DNA of 43,178 bases from Lachnospiraceae bacterium (lineage in GTDB: Bacteria > Bacillota > Clostridia > Lachnospirales > Lachnospiraceae). The position numbers and the translations under genes were made by a program. The notes under the pieces are model-generated. The model was given only the letters and a program-made list of their open reading frames with translations. It did no database searches and had not been told where the DNA came from. Where the stretch lies: NCBI GenBank assembly GCA_017626325.1, contig JAGAIZ010000023.1, positions 1 to 43,178 on the forward strand, read 5' to 3'. Every line of letters starts with the position of its first letter. The first letter of the stretch is position 1. Below are positions 7,931-16,243 of this stretch, piece after piece.

Positions 7931-8254
7931 ATGAAGAAGGATTGTACAACCTTAATAAAAAAAAGGGATCTGATCAGCGTATGCGGTACGGACTGCGGCG
8001 CATGTTATTGTTTTGGAGAAATGTGTAATGGCTGTAACGCATGCGAAGGGAAGGTTTTTCACGCACCGGAGGGGAAAGCCTGTCCGATTTATGATTGTGT
8101 AAGAAATAACAAGCGTATGAAAACCTGCGGTGAATGCGGCCAGGTTCCGTGTAAGATATGGTATGGTACCAGAGATCCTAAGTTCTCAGAGGAGGAATTT
8201 AAAGAAAATGTGGCAATGAGAGTACAGGCTTTGCAAAGCCTGTACTGCCCGTAA
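7931..8254 (+). CDS. DUF3795 Cys-rich protein
   Basis: This 107-residue protein has a dense Cys pattern: CGTDCGACYCFGEMCNGC, CPIYDC and CGECGQVPC. This is characteristic of DUF3795, a family of small, probably metal-binding proteins of unknown role. AGGAGGGCTGAGGA precedes the ATG. It follows an AraC gene closely and may be cotranscribed. The codons for its last residues (VQALQSLYC) form a perfect 26-bp palindrome, described separately, which is unusual inside coding DNA. Confidence 0.88.
   Translation: MKKDCTTLIKKRDLISVCGTDCGACYCFGEMCNGCNACEGKVFHAPEGKACPIYDCVRNNKRMKTCGECGQVPCKIWYGTRDPKFSEEEFKENVAMRVQALQSLYCP
8221..8246. repeat. Perfect 26-bp palindrome at the end of the DUF3795 gene
   Basis: AGTACAGGCTTTG (8221-8233) is followed at once by its exact reverse complement (8234-8246), with no spacer. 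The stop codon of DUF3795 lies six bases beyond it. There is no T-run, so it is not a normal terminator. It could be a dyad operator, a processing or pausing hairpin, or the target site of a mobile element. Confidence 0.9.
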
Positions 8255-8424
8255 CAATTCTGGAAGGCAGGATTACATTGCAGGCAGCAGTGGAGGAGGC
8301 CGACTGGCAATCGCAACAGCGGAAGTCCCGGAGCGTCACAAATGAAGAGCGCAACTGAAATCAAGCAGCATGCTTTCCTGCGTTCTATAATAAGGAAAGA
8401 GCGATCGGAAGAGGAGAGACGGAT

Positions 8425-9399
8425 ATGTACGAATGGCAGAGGCAGATTCAGAGTATTGTGGACGAAATCGACCAATGCATTAAGCAGCATAATGACGAGG
8501 CACTGACGTTGCGGCGTCTTGCGCAGAGACTTGGATATTCCGAGTACTATACCACAAGAAAGTTCAGAGAGATATCCGGTATGCAGCTTAAGGAGTATTT
8601 GCGGCGCAGGAGACTGGCATTTGCCTTGAAGGAAGTGCGGGACAGTGATCGGAGCATTCTGGACATTGCGTTAAATTATGGATTTTCCTCTCATGAAGCA
8701 TTTACCAGAGCTTTCAGAATGATCTATGGCGTTACGCCGAGCCAGTACCGCAGACATCCTGTGCCGGTAGTCCTTCGTACGAAAATCAATGCTTTCGACC
8801 GCTACTTTTTAGGATTGGGAGAGGTTGGCATGATGAGATCGACAGAGGACATTAAGATTTACTTTATTACGATTCCGGCTCACAAATTCCTTCATATCAG
8901 GAATTACGAGAGCAACGGGTACTGGGATTTCTGGCAGAAGCAGAGCCTGATTCCGGGGCAGGACTGCGAGACAATCTGCGGGTTGCTGGACAGCATCAAG
9001 GGAAAGCTGGACGATAGGGGCGGCAGCGAACCTAACAGCGGCGGCGGCCAGATTATGGCATATATTAATGATCCCAGGGGCAGACTGTGCGGATGGGGCA
9101 TTCCACGGGCGGAGTGCTATGGAGTGCGTCTGGATGCGGATTATCAGGGCGACGTGCCGGAGCAGATGATTATGATGGACGTGCCGGAGGCAGAGTATCT
9201 TGTCTTTGAGCATGGACCCTTTGACTATGAGCAGGAGAACTGCAGCGTGGAGGAGAAGATGGAGAAGGCGATGGCGGAATTTGACTATGAAGCTAATGGG
9301 TACTGTCTTGATACCACTCCTGGCAGGTTGGTATATTTCTATCATGATCCGGCGCGGTTCTGGAAGTATATTCGGCCGGTCAAAAGACTGGAAGCGTAA
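8425..9399 (+). CDS. AraC-family regulator with C-terminal GyrI-like effector domain
   Basis: The 324-residue protein has its AraC DNA-binding domain at the N-terminus (about 1-110; LRRLAQRLGYSEYYTTRKF and ALNYGFSSHEAFTRAFR, followed by GVTPSQYR). A C-terminal domain (about 140-320) shows the GyrI-like small-molecule-binding pattern (ending FDYEANGYCLDTTPGRLVYF). This order is the one known from Rob/BmrR-like drug- and stress-responsive activators. GAAGAGGAGAGACGG sets the start. No obvious target gene adjoins; the next gene is convergent. The 170-base gap upstream shows no clear promoter. Confidence 0.9.
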   Translation: MYEWQRQIQSIVDEIDQCIKQHNDEALTLRRLAQRLGYSEYYTTRKFREISGMQLKEYLRRRRLAFALKEVRDSDRSILDIALNYGFSSHEAFTRAFRMIYGVTPSQYRRHPVPVVLRTKINAFDRYFLGLGEVGMMRSTEDIKIYFITIPAHKFLHIRNYESNGYWDFWQKQSLIPGQDCETICGLLDSIKGKLDDRGGSEPNSGGGQIMAYINDPRGRLCGWGIPRAECYGVRLDADYQGDVPEQMIMMDVPEAEYLVFEHGPFDYEQENCSVEEKMEKAMAEFDYEANGYCLDTTPGRLVYFYHDPARFWKYIRPVKRLEA

Positions 9400-9405
9400 T
9401 GAGAA

Positions 9406-10296
9406 TCAATCCTCCGGCTGGATTTTGGTGAAACAGAGCTTACGGTATTTCTTCGGCGTGACTCCTTTGTGCTCCTGAAATTTACGGATGAAATAACTGA
9501 TGTTGTCGAAACCCGCAGCAAGCGCGATCTGCGAAACGGGAAGCTCTGATTCCGTGAGCAGTTCGCAGGCTTTCTGAATCCGGTATTCGTTGACGAAGGC
9601 AATAGGTGTCTTGCCGATTTCCTGCTTGAAATAATGGCAGAAATAGTTCGGACTCATGTAGCAGATTTGGGAAAGCGTCTCAAGAGCCACAGGCGAGGCG
9701 TAATTTTCGTGAATATATTCTATCACTTTCTTTAACTTATTAATCGAATCCTCCTCTTTCGAGGAAGCGGTATGTTCCAGCAGATAATTTCCCTGAAATA
9801 ATAATTCTATGATGTGCAGGATATGCAGCTTGATGCTCAACAGAGCGCAGGCCGGAAGAGTATGGTAGAGCGTCATGATTTCCTGCATATGGTAGAGGAT
9901 TTTCTCTGCGCATTCCGGCAACAATACAGAACAGGAGGCAGGAAAAAGCAGCCTGCCGTTGGTAACGGGCCGGATGAAGTTATGCTGGCAGGCGTCATAC
10001 AGCGCAAAGTTCAGAAATTCGGGATTGAACACGATTGCGTGGTGCAGAGATTCCCCCACGGATTTCAGCTCGTGCAGCTCGCCGGCATTGACGAAGCCAA
10101 ACTCGCCGGGGTGCAAGGTCACAGTCCTGCCATGTATGGTCAGATTTAGAACGCCGTATTCCACATAAATCCATTCCCATTCTTCGTGCCAGTGCTGGGG
10201 AACGAAGTAGAACCCATCCCTGTCGTGCTGAGAATAGACCTGTAAAGGAAAGATTGGCGTTCCGTGGATACTTTTTTCATGGTATGGATTTGTCAT
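9406..10296 (-). CDS. AraC-family regulator with cupin sensor domain, next to oligo-1,6-glucosidase
   Basis: The 296-residue protein has an N-terminal cupin domain (about 20-120; QHWHEEWEWIYVEYG, HPGEFGFVNAGELHEL), which usually binds a sugar, and a C-terminal AraC domain (about 190-290; ALETLSQICYMSPNYFCHYF, AAGFDNISYFIRKFQ). It is divergent from the GH13 glucosidase gene with 147 bases between, so it very likely controls that gene in response to an alpha-glucoside. A GGAG site precedes the ATG. The stop lies only 6 bases from the stop of the convergent AraC gene at 9399. Confidence 0.9.
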   Translation of the reverse strand: MTNPYHEKSIHGTPIFPLQVYSQHDRDGFYFVPQHWHEEWEWIYVEYGVLNLTIHGRTVTLHPGEFGFVNAGELHELKSVGESLHHAIVFNPEFLNFALYDACQHNFIRPVTNGRLLFPASCSVLLPECAEKILYHMQEIMTLYHTLPACALLSIKLHILHIIELLFQGNYLLEHTASSKEEDSINKLKKVIEYIHENYASPVALETLSQICYMSPNYFCHYFKQEIGKTPIAFVNEYRIQKACELLTESELPVSQIALAAGFDNISYFIRKFQEHKGVTPKKYRKLCFTKIQPED

Positions 10297-10340
10297 AGGC
10301 GGCTCCTGAATCGTAAAATAGTGTTATTTTTGGGTAAGAA

Positions 10341-10374
10341 TATGCAAGCATCATAAGCTTAGTTTTACTATACT
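10341..10374 (+). promoter_or_regulatory. Candidate activator-dependent promoter of the glucosidase gene
   Basis: TATACT at 10369-10374 is a good -10 element, but no recognisable -35 lies 16-18 bases upstream. That fits a promoter needing an activator such as the divergent AraC protein. The stretch 10343-10360 (TGCAAGCATCATAAGCTT) contains imperfect dyad elements (AAGC / GCTT) that could be its operator. Confidence 0.45.
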
Positions 10375-10443
10375 AGAGAAAACAGAGAAGCACAATAGGC
10401 GATACGTAATCGAATAAATTGGAAGAACGGAGGGAAACAAATC

Positions 10444-12117
10444 ATGGAAAAGAAGTGGTGGAAGAGCAGTGTTGTGTATCAGATATACCCCAGGAGCTTC
10501 TGCGACAGCAATGGGGATGGAATCGGTGATATCAACGGAATTCGCTCAAAATTGTGGTATTTGAAGGAATTAGGAATCAATGTTATCTGGTTGAGTCCTG
10601 TTTATCAGTCGCCTAATGACGATATGGGATATGATATCAGCGACTATCAGGCAATCATGAAGGAATTCGGAACGATGGAGGATTACGATCATTTGCTGGA
10701 GGAGGCTCATACGCTGGGGATTAAGATTATGATGGATCTGGTGGTCAATCATACCTCAGACGAACATGCGTGGTTTGTAGAAAGCCGTAAGTCCAGGAAT
10801 AATCCGTACCGGGATTATTATATCTGGCGGGACGGCAAGGACGGCAAAGAGCCGAACAACTGGGGTTCCTGCTTCGGCGGCTCTGCATGGCAGTATGACG
10901 AGGCTACAGACCAGTATTACCTGCACCTGTTCTCCAAAAAGCAGCCGGATCTGAATTGGGAAAATGACGCGGTCAGAAAGAGCGTATTCGACATGATGAA
11001 CTGGTGGTGCAATAAGGGCATCGACGGTTTCAGAATGGATGTTATCAGTATGATTTCGAAGGCGCCGGGGCTGCCGGATGGTACGGTGGGCGCCAGCGGA
11101 TACGGGGATTTCGGGCCTTACTCTGTCAACGGGCCGAGGGTACATGAATTTTTGCAGGAGATGAATCGGGAAGTCCTGTCCCAATATGATCTGATTACCG
11201 TTGGGGAGTGCTCCGGCGTTACCATAGAAGAAGCGCAGAAGTATGCCGCAAGCTCCGGCGAGGAACTGAATATGGTCTTCCAGTTCGAGCATATGGACTT
11301 AGACGGCGGCGAGAGCTTCAAGTGGAACCATAGGAAGATGAAGCTGACGGAGTTAAAGGCGGTCATGAGCAAATGGCAGACTCAGCTTTACGAGAAGGCG
11401 TGGAACAGTCTGTATTGGTGTAATCATGACCAGCCGAGAATCGTATCCCGATTGGGGAACGACAGTCCCGCATGGCGGGAGAAATCCGCGAAGATGCTGG
11501 CTACCTGCCTGCATATGATGCAGGGAACACCTTACATCTATCAGGGAGAAGAGCTGGGAATGACCAATTATCCCTTCTCCTCGCTGGAAGAATTCCGGGA
11601 TATTGAGAGCATCAACGCCTATCATGAGCTGACGGAGAAAGGAATCCTTACGCCGGAGGAAATGTTCGACTATATCAGCTATAAGGGAAGAGATAACGCC
11701 CGCACGCCCATGCAGTGGGAGGATGGCGTACAGGCAGGCTTTACCACAGGGACGCCTTGGATTGCGGTGAATCCCAATTATAAGGAAATCAATGCCAGGG
11801 AACAGATAGAGCGGGCAGATTCTGTATTCCATTACTATCAGAAGCTCATTGCCCTGCGTAAGCAGCATGACATCATCGTGTATGGCGATTACGAACTGCT
11901 TCTTCCTGACAGCGAGGAGATTTATTCCTATGTGCGTACTTACGGAGAGCAGAAGCTTCTGGTTATCTGCAACTTCACTGACAGGGAAATCGCGTATGAA
12001 CTGCCGGAGGCGTTCAGGAACCGTAAGGGGGAGGTGCTCATCGGCAATGATAAGCGGCCGGAAGCTAAGGAGGCTATGGCGCTTACTCCCTATGAGGCTC
12101 TGGCGGTGCTGTATTAG
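10444..12117 (+). CDS. malL: Oligo-1,6-glucosidase (GH13, isomaltase type)
   Basis: The 557-residue cytoplasmic enzyme hydrolyses terminal alpha-1,6- (and often alpha-1,4-) glucosidic bonds in isomalto-oligosaccharides and related sugars. The start KKWWKSSVVYQIYPRSF and the blocks DLVVNHTSDEHAWF, GFRMDVISMISK, VGECSG and NHDQPR are those of the oligo-1,6-glucosidase subfamily. The catalytic residues fall at Asp199 (nucleophile), Glu255 (acid/base) and Asp329, the numbering I know for the Bacillus cereus enzyme. The residue after the nucleophile is Val, which in this family favours alpha-1,6 cleavage. GGAGGG precedes the ATG. No sugar transporter adjoins. The divergent AraC gene is its likely regulator. 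Confidence 0.94.
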   Translation: MEKKWWKSSVVYQIYPRSFCDSNGDGIGDINGIRSKLWYLKELGINVIWLSPVYQSPNDDMGYDISDYQAIMKEFGTMEDYDHLLEEAHTLGIKIMMDLVVNHTSDEHAWFVESRKSRNNPYRDYYIWRDGKDGKEPNNWGSCFGGSAWQYDEATDQYYLHLFSKKQPDLNWENDAVRKSVFDMMNWWCNKGIDGFRMDVISMISKAPGLPDGTVGASGYGDFGPYSVNGPRVHEFLQEMNREVLSQYDLITVGECSGVTIEEAQKYAASSGEELNMVFQFEHMDLDGGESFKWNHRKMKLTELKAVMSKWQTQLYEKAWNSLYWCNHDQPRIVSRLGNDSPAWREKSAKMLATCLHMMQGTPYIYQGEELGMTNYPFSSLEEFRDIESINAYHELTEKGILTPEEMFDYISYKGRDNARTPMQWEDGVQAGFTTGTPWIAVNPNYKEINAREQIERADSVFHYYQKLIALRKQHDIIVYGDYELLLPDSEEIYSYVRTYGEQKLLVICNFTDREIAYELPEAFRNRKGEVLIGNDKRPEAKEAMALTPYEALAVLY

Positions 12118-12132
12118 CGGCAGACGCACGCT

Positions 12133-13461
12133 CTAATAATGAAATTTCTTCCGCTTTCCAAGCATAAACAAGCCTGTCACAAGCGCGGCCACGACCTCTG
12201 CCGCCACGACAGAAATCCAGATACCGTCGACACCGAAGATGAGCGGAAGAATCAATACCGCCGCCACCTGAAAAAGCAGTGCCCGCAGGAAGGAGATCAG
12301 AGCGGAAGTCACTCCGTCGTTCAGCGCAGTAAAGAAGGAGGAGCCATAAATCGCGATTCCTGAGAAAAGGAACGAGAAAGAGTAAATGGAAAATGCTCTT
12401 GCGGTCAGTTCCAGAAGAGAGGAATCGTAGCCTACAAATATTCTGGAAAGAGGTGCTCCAAGCACCTCCGCCAGTCCAAACATGCAGACGGAAAACGCGC
12501 CGATAATTACAAGGCTTTTCTTCAGGAGCTTTCGTACCTCTTCATAACGCCCGGCGCCGTAGTGATAACTGACGATGGGCGCGGTTCCGGTGGAATAGCC
12601 GATAAAGGCGGCGAGAAATATCATGTTGACATACATCAGCACGCCGTAAGCGGCGACTCCGTTCTCGCCGGCATATTTCATAAGCTGGGCGTTGTAGAGC
12701 ATACTTACCAGAGAGATGGAGAGATTGCTCATCAACTCGGAGGAACCGTTGGTACAGGCTTTCAGAAGCGCTCTGCCGTCGAAGTGCGTCTTCGTCAGCC
12801 GCAGCAGGCTGGTATTTGGCTGGGCAAAATAGAACAGCGGCAGCAGGCCTCCCACGATTTGTCCAAGCGCGGTGGCCGCTGCGGCGCCCGGCAGTCCCCA
12901 GTGGAAGACTGCGACGAACAGAGCGTCCCCAATGATATTCGTTACGCCTGCCGCCACGGAGACGATCAGTCCAAGCTGAGGCTTCTCCGCCGTAATGAAG
13001 AAGCTCTGGAAGGCGTATTGCAGAATCAGGGCAGGAAGCGCCGCCAGAGTAATTCTGCCGTATAGTACGCAATTGTCAAGCATAGCGCCTTCTGCGCCCA
13101 GCAGCCTTGCCACAGGAGGCAGCAGCACAAATGCCGCTGCCATAATGATGATGCTGCTTATGATACATGTGTAGATAAACAGGGAGAAATATTCATTTGC
13201 TTTCTCCGGCTTGCCTTTTCCAAGGGTCAGCGCTACCAAAGCGCCGCCGCCGGTACCGAACATGAAACCGATTGCGCCGAGAATCATCAGAAACGGCATG
13301 ATGAAGTTGACTGCCGCAAAGGGAGTCTTGCCTACAAAGTTTGATACGAAAAATCCATCGACCACACCGTATACGGATGTGAAAATCATCATAATGATAG
13401 ATGGAAGGGAAAAGAGAAGCAGCTTCTTATAATCAAAATGGTCTGAAAGTTGAATTGTCAT
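12133..13461 (-). CDS. MATE-family multidrug/cation efflux transporter
   Basis: The 442-residue membrane protein has about twelve hydrophobic segments in two similar halves and MATE features such as FVSNFVGKTPFAAVNFIMPF, GTGGGALVALTLGKG and YSTGTAPIVSYHYGAGR. MATE proteins export drugs or metabolites using a Na+ or H+ gradient; the substrate here is unknown. It lies 36 bases downstream of a marR gene on the same strand, with GGAGG before the ATG, so both are read from the MarR-controlled promoter at 13994-14022. Its stop is 15 bases from the stop of the convergent glucosidase gene. Confidence 0.92.
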   Translation of the reverse strand: MTIQLSDHFDYKKLLLFSLPSIIMMIFTSVYGVVDGFFVSNFVGKTPFAAVNFIMPFLMILGAIGFMFGTGGGALVALTLGKGKPEKANEYFSLFIYTCIISSIIIMAAAFVLLPPVARLLGAEGAMLDNCVLYGRITLAALPALILQYAFQSFFITAEKPQLGLIVSVAAGVTNIIGDALFVAVFHWGLPGAAAATALGQIVGGLLPLFYFAQPNTSLLRLTKTHFDGRALLKACTNGSSELMSNLSISLVSMLYNAQLMKYAGENGVAAYGVLMYVNMIFLAAFIGYSTGTAPIVSYHYGAGRYEEVRKLLKKSLVIIGAFSVCMFGLAEVLGAPLSRIFVGYDSSLLELTARAFSIYSFSFLFSGIAIYGSSFFTALNDGVTSALISFLRALLFQVAAVLILPLIFGVDGIWISVVAAEVVAALVTGLFMLGKRKKFHY

Positions 13462-13497
13462 GTAAAACCTCCGTGAAAATATTCCCTGTCAGGATAG

Positions 13498-13950
13498 TTA
13501 AAAATCTGTGTGCCGGTTTAATTCTGTCTGGAGAAGCGCAAGAAGCTTCTGGTTCAGCCGCAGCATTTCTTTTCTTTCTTCTTCTTCCAATGCACCAAAG
13601 GCCCTCTGCTCCATTTCCATATAAGGAATCACGGTTCTCTGCGCAAAGGCGCGGCCTTTCTCAGTCAGAAAAATCTGTTTGTTTTTGCGGTTCTGTTCCG
13701 GGGACCGTAAGCTGATCATGCCGTCTGTTTCCAGGTTCTTAAGCGCAGTATTGATCGTCTGCTTGTGCAGGGACCACGTGCTGCATAATTCCGTCTGGGT
13801 AAGCGGTTCCGGGCTGTCGAGAATGGAATAGATAATCCAGAATACACAGTCCGTCAGGCCGCATAATTTCGCCAGGCCGCTGTAGAAAGCGTCAAACCGC
13901 TTTAAAATCTGATTGTATTGTGTCAGTTCTTCCTGTACGTTGTCTGCCAT
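13498..13950 (-). CDS. MarR-family transcriptional repressor of the MATE operon
   Basis: The 150-residue protein has a MarR winged helix (LTQTELCSTWSLHKQTINTA, then GMISLRSPEQNRKNKQIFL) between dimerisation helices. The start at 13950 (MADNVQEEL) has AGAGG seven bases upstream. A longer frame back to 14022 is excluded because it would run over the promoter and both operators. Two copies of a TCCGA-N2-TCGGA dyad sit between -35 and -10 and at the start site, so the protein probably represses itself and the MATE gene until a drug-like ligand releases it. Confidence 0.92.
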   Translation of the reverse strand: MADNVQEELTQYNQILKRFDAFYSGLAKLCGLTDCVFWIIYSILDSPEPLTQTELCSTWSLHKQTINTALKNLETDGMISLRSPEQNRKNKQIFLTEKGRAFAQRTVIPYMEMEQRAFGALEEEERKEMLRLNQKLLALLQTELNRHTDF

Positions 13951-13976
13951 CCTGCATCCTCTTTCTGCGTGTTTTA

Positions 13977-14022
13977 TCCGATTTCGGACTTTTATTTTAA
14001 TCCGAAATCGGACTATTGTCAA
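13977..14022 (-). promoter_or_regulatory. marR-MATE promoter with two MarR operators
   Basis: On the minus strand TTGACA (14022-14017), a 17-base spacer and TAAAAT (13999-13994) form a strong promoter. Two near-identical 12-bp dyads flank the -10: TCCGAAATCGGA at 14001-14012 inside the spacer and TCCGATTTCGGA at 13977-13988 over the start point, 24 bases apart centre to centre. Occupation would block RNA polymerase. Autorepression by the adjacent MarR protein is inferred. Confidence 0.88.
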
Positions 14023-14045
14023 GGAAAATATGAAAAAAAGGGGAA

Positions 14046-14082
14046 TAAAAAAACAGGAGCATATCGGATTGATATGCTCCTG
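14046..14082 (-). terminator. Rho-independent terminator of the Mrp-like operon
   Basis: CAGGAGCATATC (14054-14065) and GATATGCTCCTG (14071-14082) form a perfect 12-bp stem with a 5-base loop. On the minus strand it is followed by a run of seven T (14053-14047). It begins 7 bases after the last stop codon of the antiporter operon and insulates the marR promoter just beyond. Confidence 0.93.
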
Positions 14083-14088
14083 CGGTAT

Positions 14089-16230
14089 TTACCACAATTG
14101 GAAGATGTCTCTGATGAACAGATAAGCTACTGTGAAGATCAGACCGATACAGAACAACAGCAGTCCGAAGGAAAGGCTTCGGGTTATCATGGCGTTGTTC
14201 TCAGCCCATTCCTCATGAAACATAGCAAATTTATGATCATAGTCCACGTGCTTAGGCTGTTTTCTTCGAAATGTCATATTGCCAAGTGTCTGGAAGAAGT
14301 CCGCTATTACAGCGCACATATGGCTAAGCGGCGTACCTTCTGCAAGCTCCTGCGGCAGTTTGCTGTCTTTGTAGATGGTCTTTCGCAGGAATACGACCAC
14401 GGCGTCTACCATACTGTCCAGTATACGGCACAGGAAGCCGAATACTGCGGGCAGGATCCCGAGCAGCAGAGGACGGTAAACCATATCTTCCAGATCCAGA
14501 TATTTATACCAGCGGTTCACATAGCTTCTCACAGACGATGAGGCGGATGTTTTCTTCATCAGCCATAAGCGCACTATGACGAGATAGACGGCTGCACCGA
14601 TGACAAGAGATATCGCCGCGCCCTTCAGATTCGTGAGGGAGAAGTAAGCTATCTTGTGCCCTGTGCCTGCTGTCTGCATGAAGCCCTGTCCGATGTCAGC
14701 CAGCCCATCCATGACGATACCGGGGAAGAATCCCATAACCGGCAGGAGGGTTGCGCTTAAGACAAGTGCGAAAGCGCTGACTTTATTCATATAGCGGCCC
14801 TTTAAGGCGTCATATTTGGCCTGTGTGGCTTCGTCTGCATTCTTCTCAATAAAGATGCAGACATACAGTTTAGTCATATATGCTACGGTAAGACCGCCGC
14901 TGATCAGGAATATCCATTCAATCCCCTTCATCATGCCGGCGTCGAACATTCCGGCAGTCTGTCCTTCCCGCAGTAATTCGATGTATTCCACAATGCTTTC
15001 ATGAATCAGGGTCTTGCTGACATAACCGTTCCAGAGCGGCACACCGCCGATACCGAGTGCACCCATCAGGAAAATATAGTTGAGCAGAGGTTTCCTGCGT
15101 CCGAAGCCGCGGATTTCATTCAGATCAAGCTTGTGTATATTCATAAAGACTGCGCCTGCCGCCATAAACAGAGCCAGCTTGATCAGAGAATGGTTCACCA
15201 TGTGAAGCATACTGCCGCGCACGGCTAAGAGATTCTCTTCTCCGAGTAAGCCTGACATACCGACGCCTACCAGGATGAAACCAATCTGGGAAACCGAGGA
15301 GCAGGCAAGCGTTCTTTTCAGGTCAATAGAGAATAAGGCAAGGACAGCGCCGACGACCATCGTGCATACGCCGATCATCAGAATCAGGCTGCCCCAGGCA
15401 GTACTGCCCAGGAAAAGATACGATGTCAAAATCAAAATACCGTACATACCGGCTTTGGTCAGAATACCGGACAACAGTGCGGATGCGGGAGCCGGAGCAA
15501 CCGGATGGGCTTTCGGAAGCCAGATGTGCAGCGGGAAGGCGCCTGCCTTGGCGCCGAAGCCAAACAGCATACAGACACCGGCGATCCAGAGCTTTGCAGA
15601 GTCCGCGCCCGCAGCCTGTGACAGACCAAAGGCAGCATAAGCACCGGTCAGTTCGTGGAAGAACAAAGTGCCGGTCACGTCATACAGCAGGAAAATGCCC
15701 ATCAGCATCACCAGACCGCCGATTACCGCTACAGCCAGATAGGTTGCTGCCGCGCGCAGAGATTCTTTTTTCTCATCATGCGCTACCCACACATAAGAGG
15801 TAAAGGACATGATTTCGAAGAAAATAAAGGTGGTGTAGAAATCCGCAGAGAGGAATACCCCCTCCGTCGCGCCAAGCGTCAGGAGCAGGAACAGATAATA
15901 ACGGTTCCTGTTGCGGTAATGGGCGAAGTATTCTTTGGAGAAAAGAGTGCTCATAAACCACATGAAAGCGGCAATCATGCCGTACACAGCACGGAAACCG
16001 TCTATCGTAAAATGCAGTCCCATACCGCAGACATAGGGGATCTCCACCAGGATTCCGGATGTGCCCGCGGTCAATACCTGTATCAATAAATACAGGGACA
16101 AGGCAAAAGTAATACCTGTAATAACATCGGCGAAACGGCTTCGAACCTCTTTGTGGAACCGTCCCAGAAGATAGCAGAGGATTGCCGATACCATAGGCAG
16201 GAAAACAACTGTGCAAATAAGAGTATTCAT
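14089..16230 (-). CDS. NuoL/MbhH-like proton-translocating antiporter subunit, long form
   Basis: The last gene of the operon encodes a 713-residue membrane protein of the complex I/Mrp antiporter family. Blocks include TFIFFEIMSFTSYVWVAHD (the conserved Glu of helix 5) and HPVAPAPASALLSGILTKAG (the conserved Lys of helix 7), so an ion path looks intact. It is about 220 residues longer than its three paralogues. The C-terminal extension (about 560-713) holds two or more further membrane segments and a charged loop with MFHEEWAENN. It begins MNTLICTVVFLPM with AAGGAGGTG upstream; the frame to 16269 lacks a ribosome binding site. Its role in an Mrp-like complex is inferred from operon context. 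Confidence 0.87.
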   Translation of the reverse strand: MNTLICTVVFLPMVSAILCYLLGRFHKEVRSRFADVITGITFALSLYLLIQVLTAGTSGILVEIPYVCGMGLHFTIDGFRAVYGMIAAFMWFMSTLFSKEYFAHYRNRNRYYLFLLLTLGATEGVFLSADFYTTFIFFEIMSFTSYVWVAHDEKKESLRAAATYLAVAVIGGLVMLMGIFLLYDVTGTLFFHELTGAYAAFGLSQAAGADSAKLWIAGVCMLFGFGAKAGAFPLHIWLPKAHPVAPAPASALLSGILTKAGMYGILILTSYLFLGSTAWGSLILMIGVCTMVVGAVLALFSIDLKRTLACSSVSQIGFILVGVGMSGLLGEENLLAVRGSMLHMVNHSLIKLALFMAAGAVFMNIHKLDLNEIRGFGRRKPLLNYIFLMGALGIGGVPLWNGYVSKTLIHESIVEYIELLREGQTAGMFDAGMMKGIEWIFLISGGLTVAYMTKLYVCIFIEKNADEATQAKYDALKGRYMNKVSAFALVLSATLLPVMGFFPGIVMDGLADIGQGFMQTAGTGHKIAYFSLTNLKGAAISLVIGAAVYLVIVRLWLMKKTSASSSVRSYVNRWYKYLDLEDMVYRPLLLGILPAVFGFLCRILDSMVDAVVVFLRKTIYKDSKLPQELAEGTPLSHMCAVIADFFQTLGNMTFRRKQPKHVDYDHKFAMFHEEWAENNAMITRSLSFGLLLFCIGLIFTVAYLFIRDIFQLW

Positions 16231-16243
16231 ATCGGACACCTCC

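Noticed and set aside
13951-14022. N-terminal extension of the MarR protein
   Set aside because: The extra codons cover the -10, both operator dyads and the -35 of the operon promoter, so they cannot be in its transcript. A good ribosome binding site serves the start at 13950.
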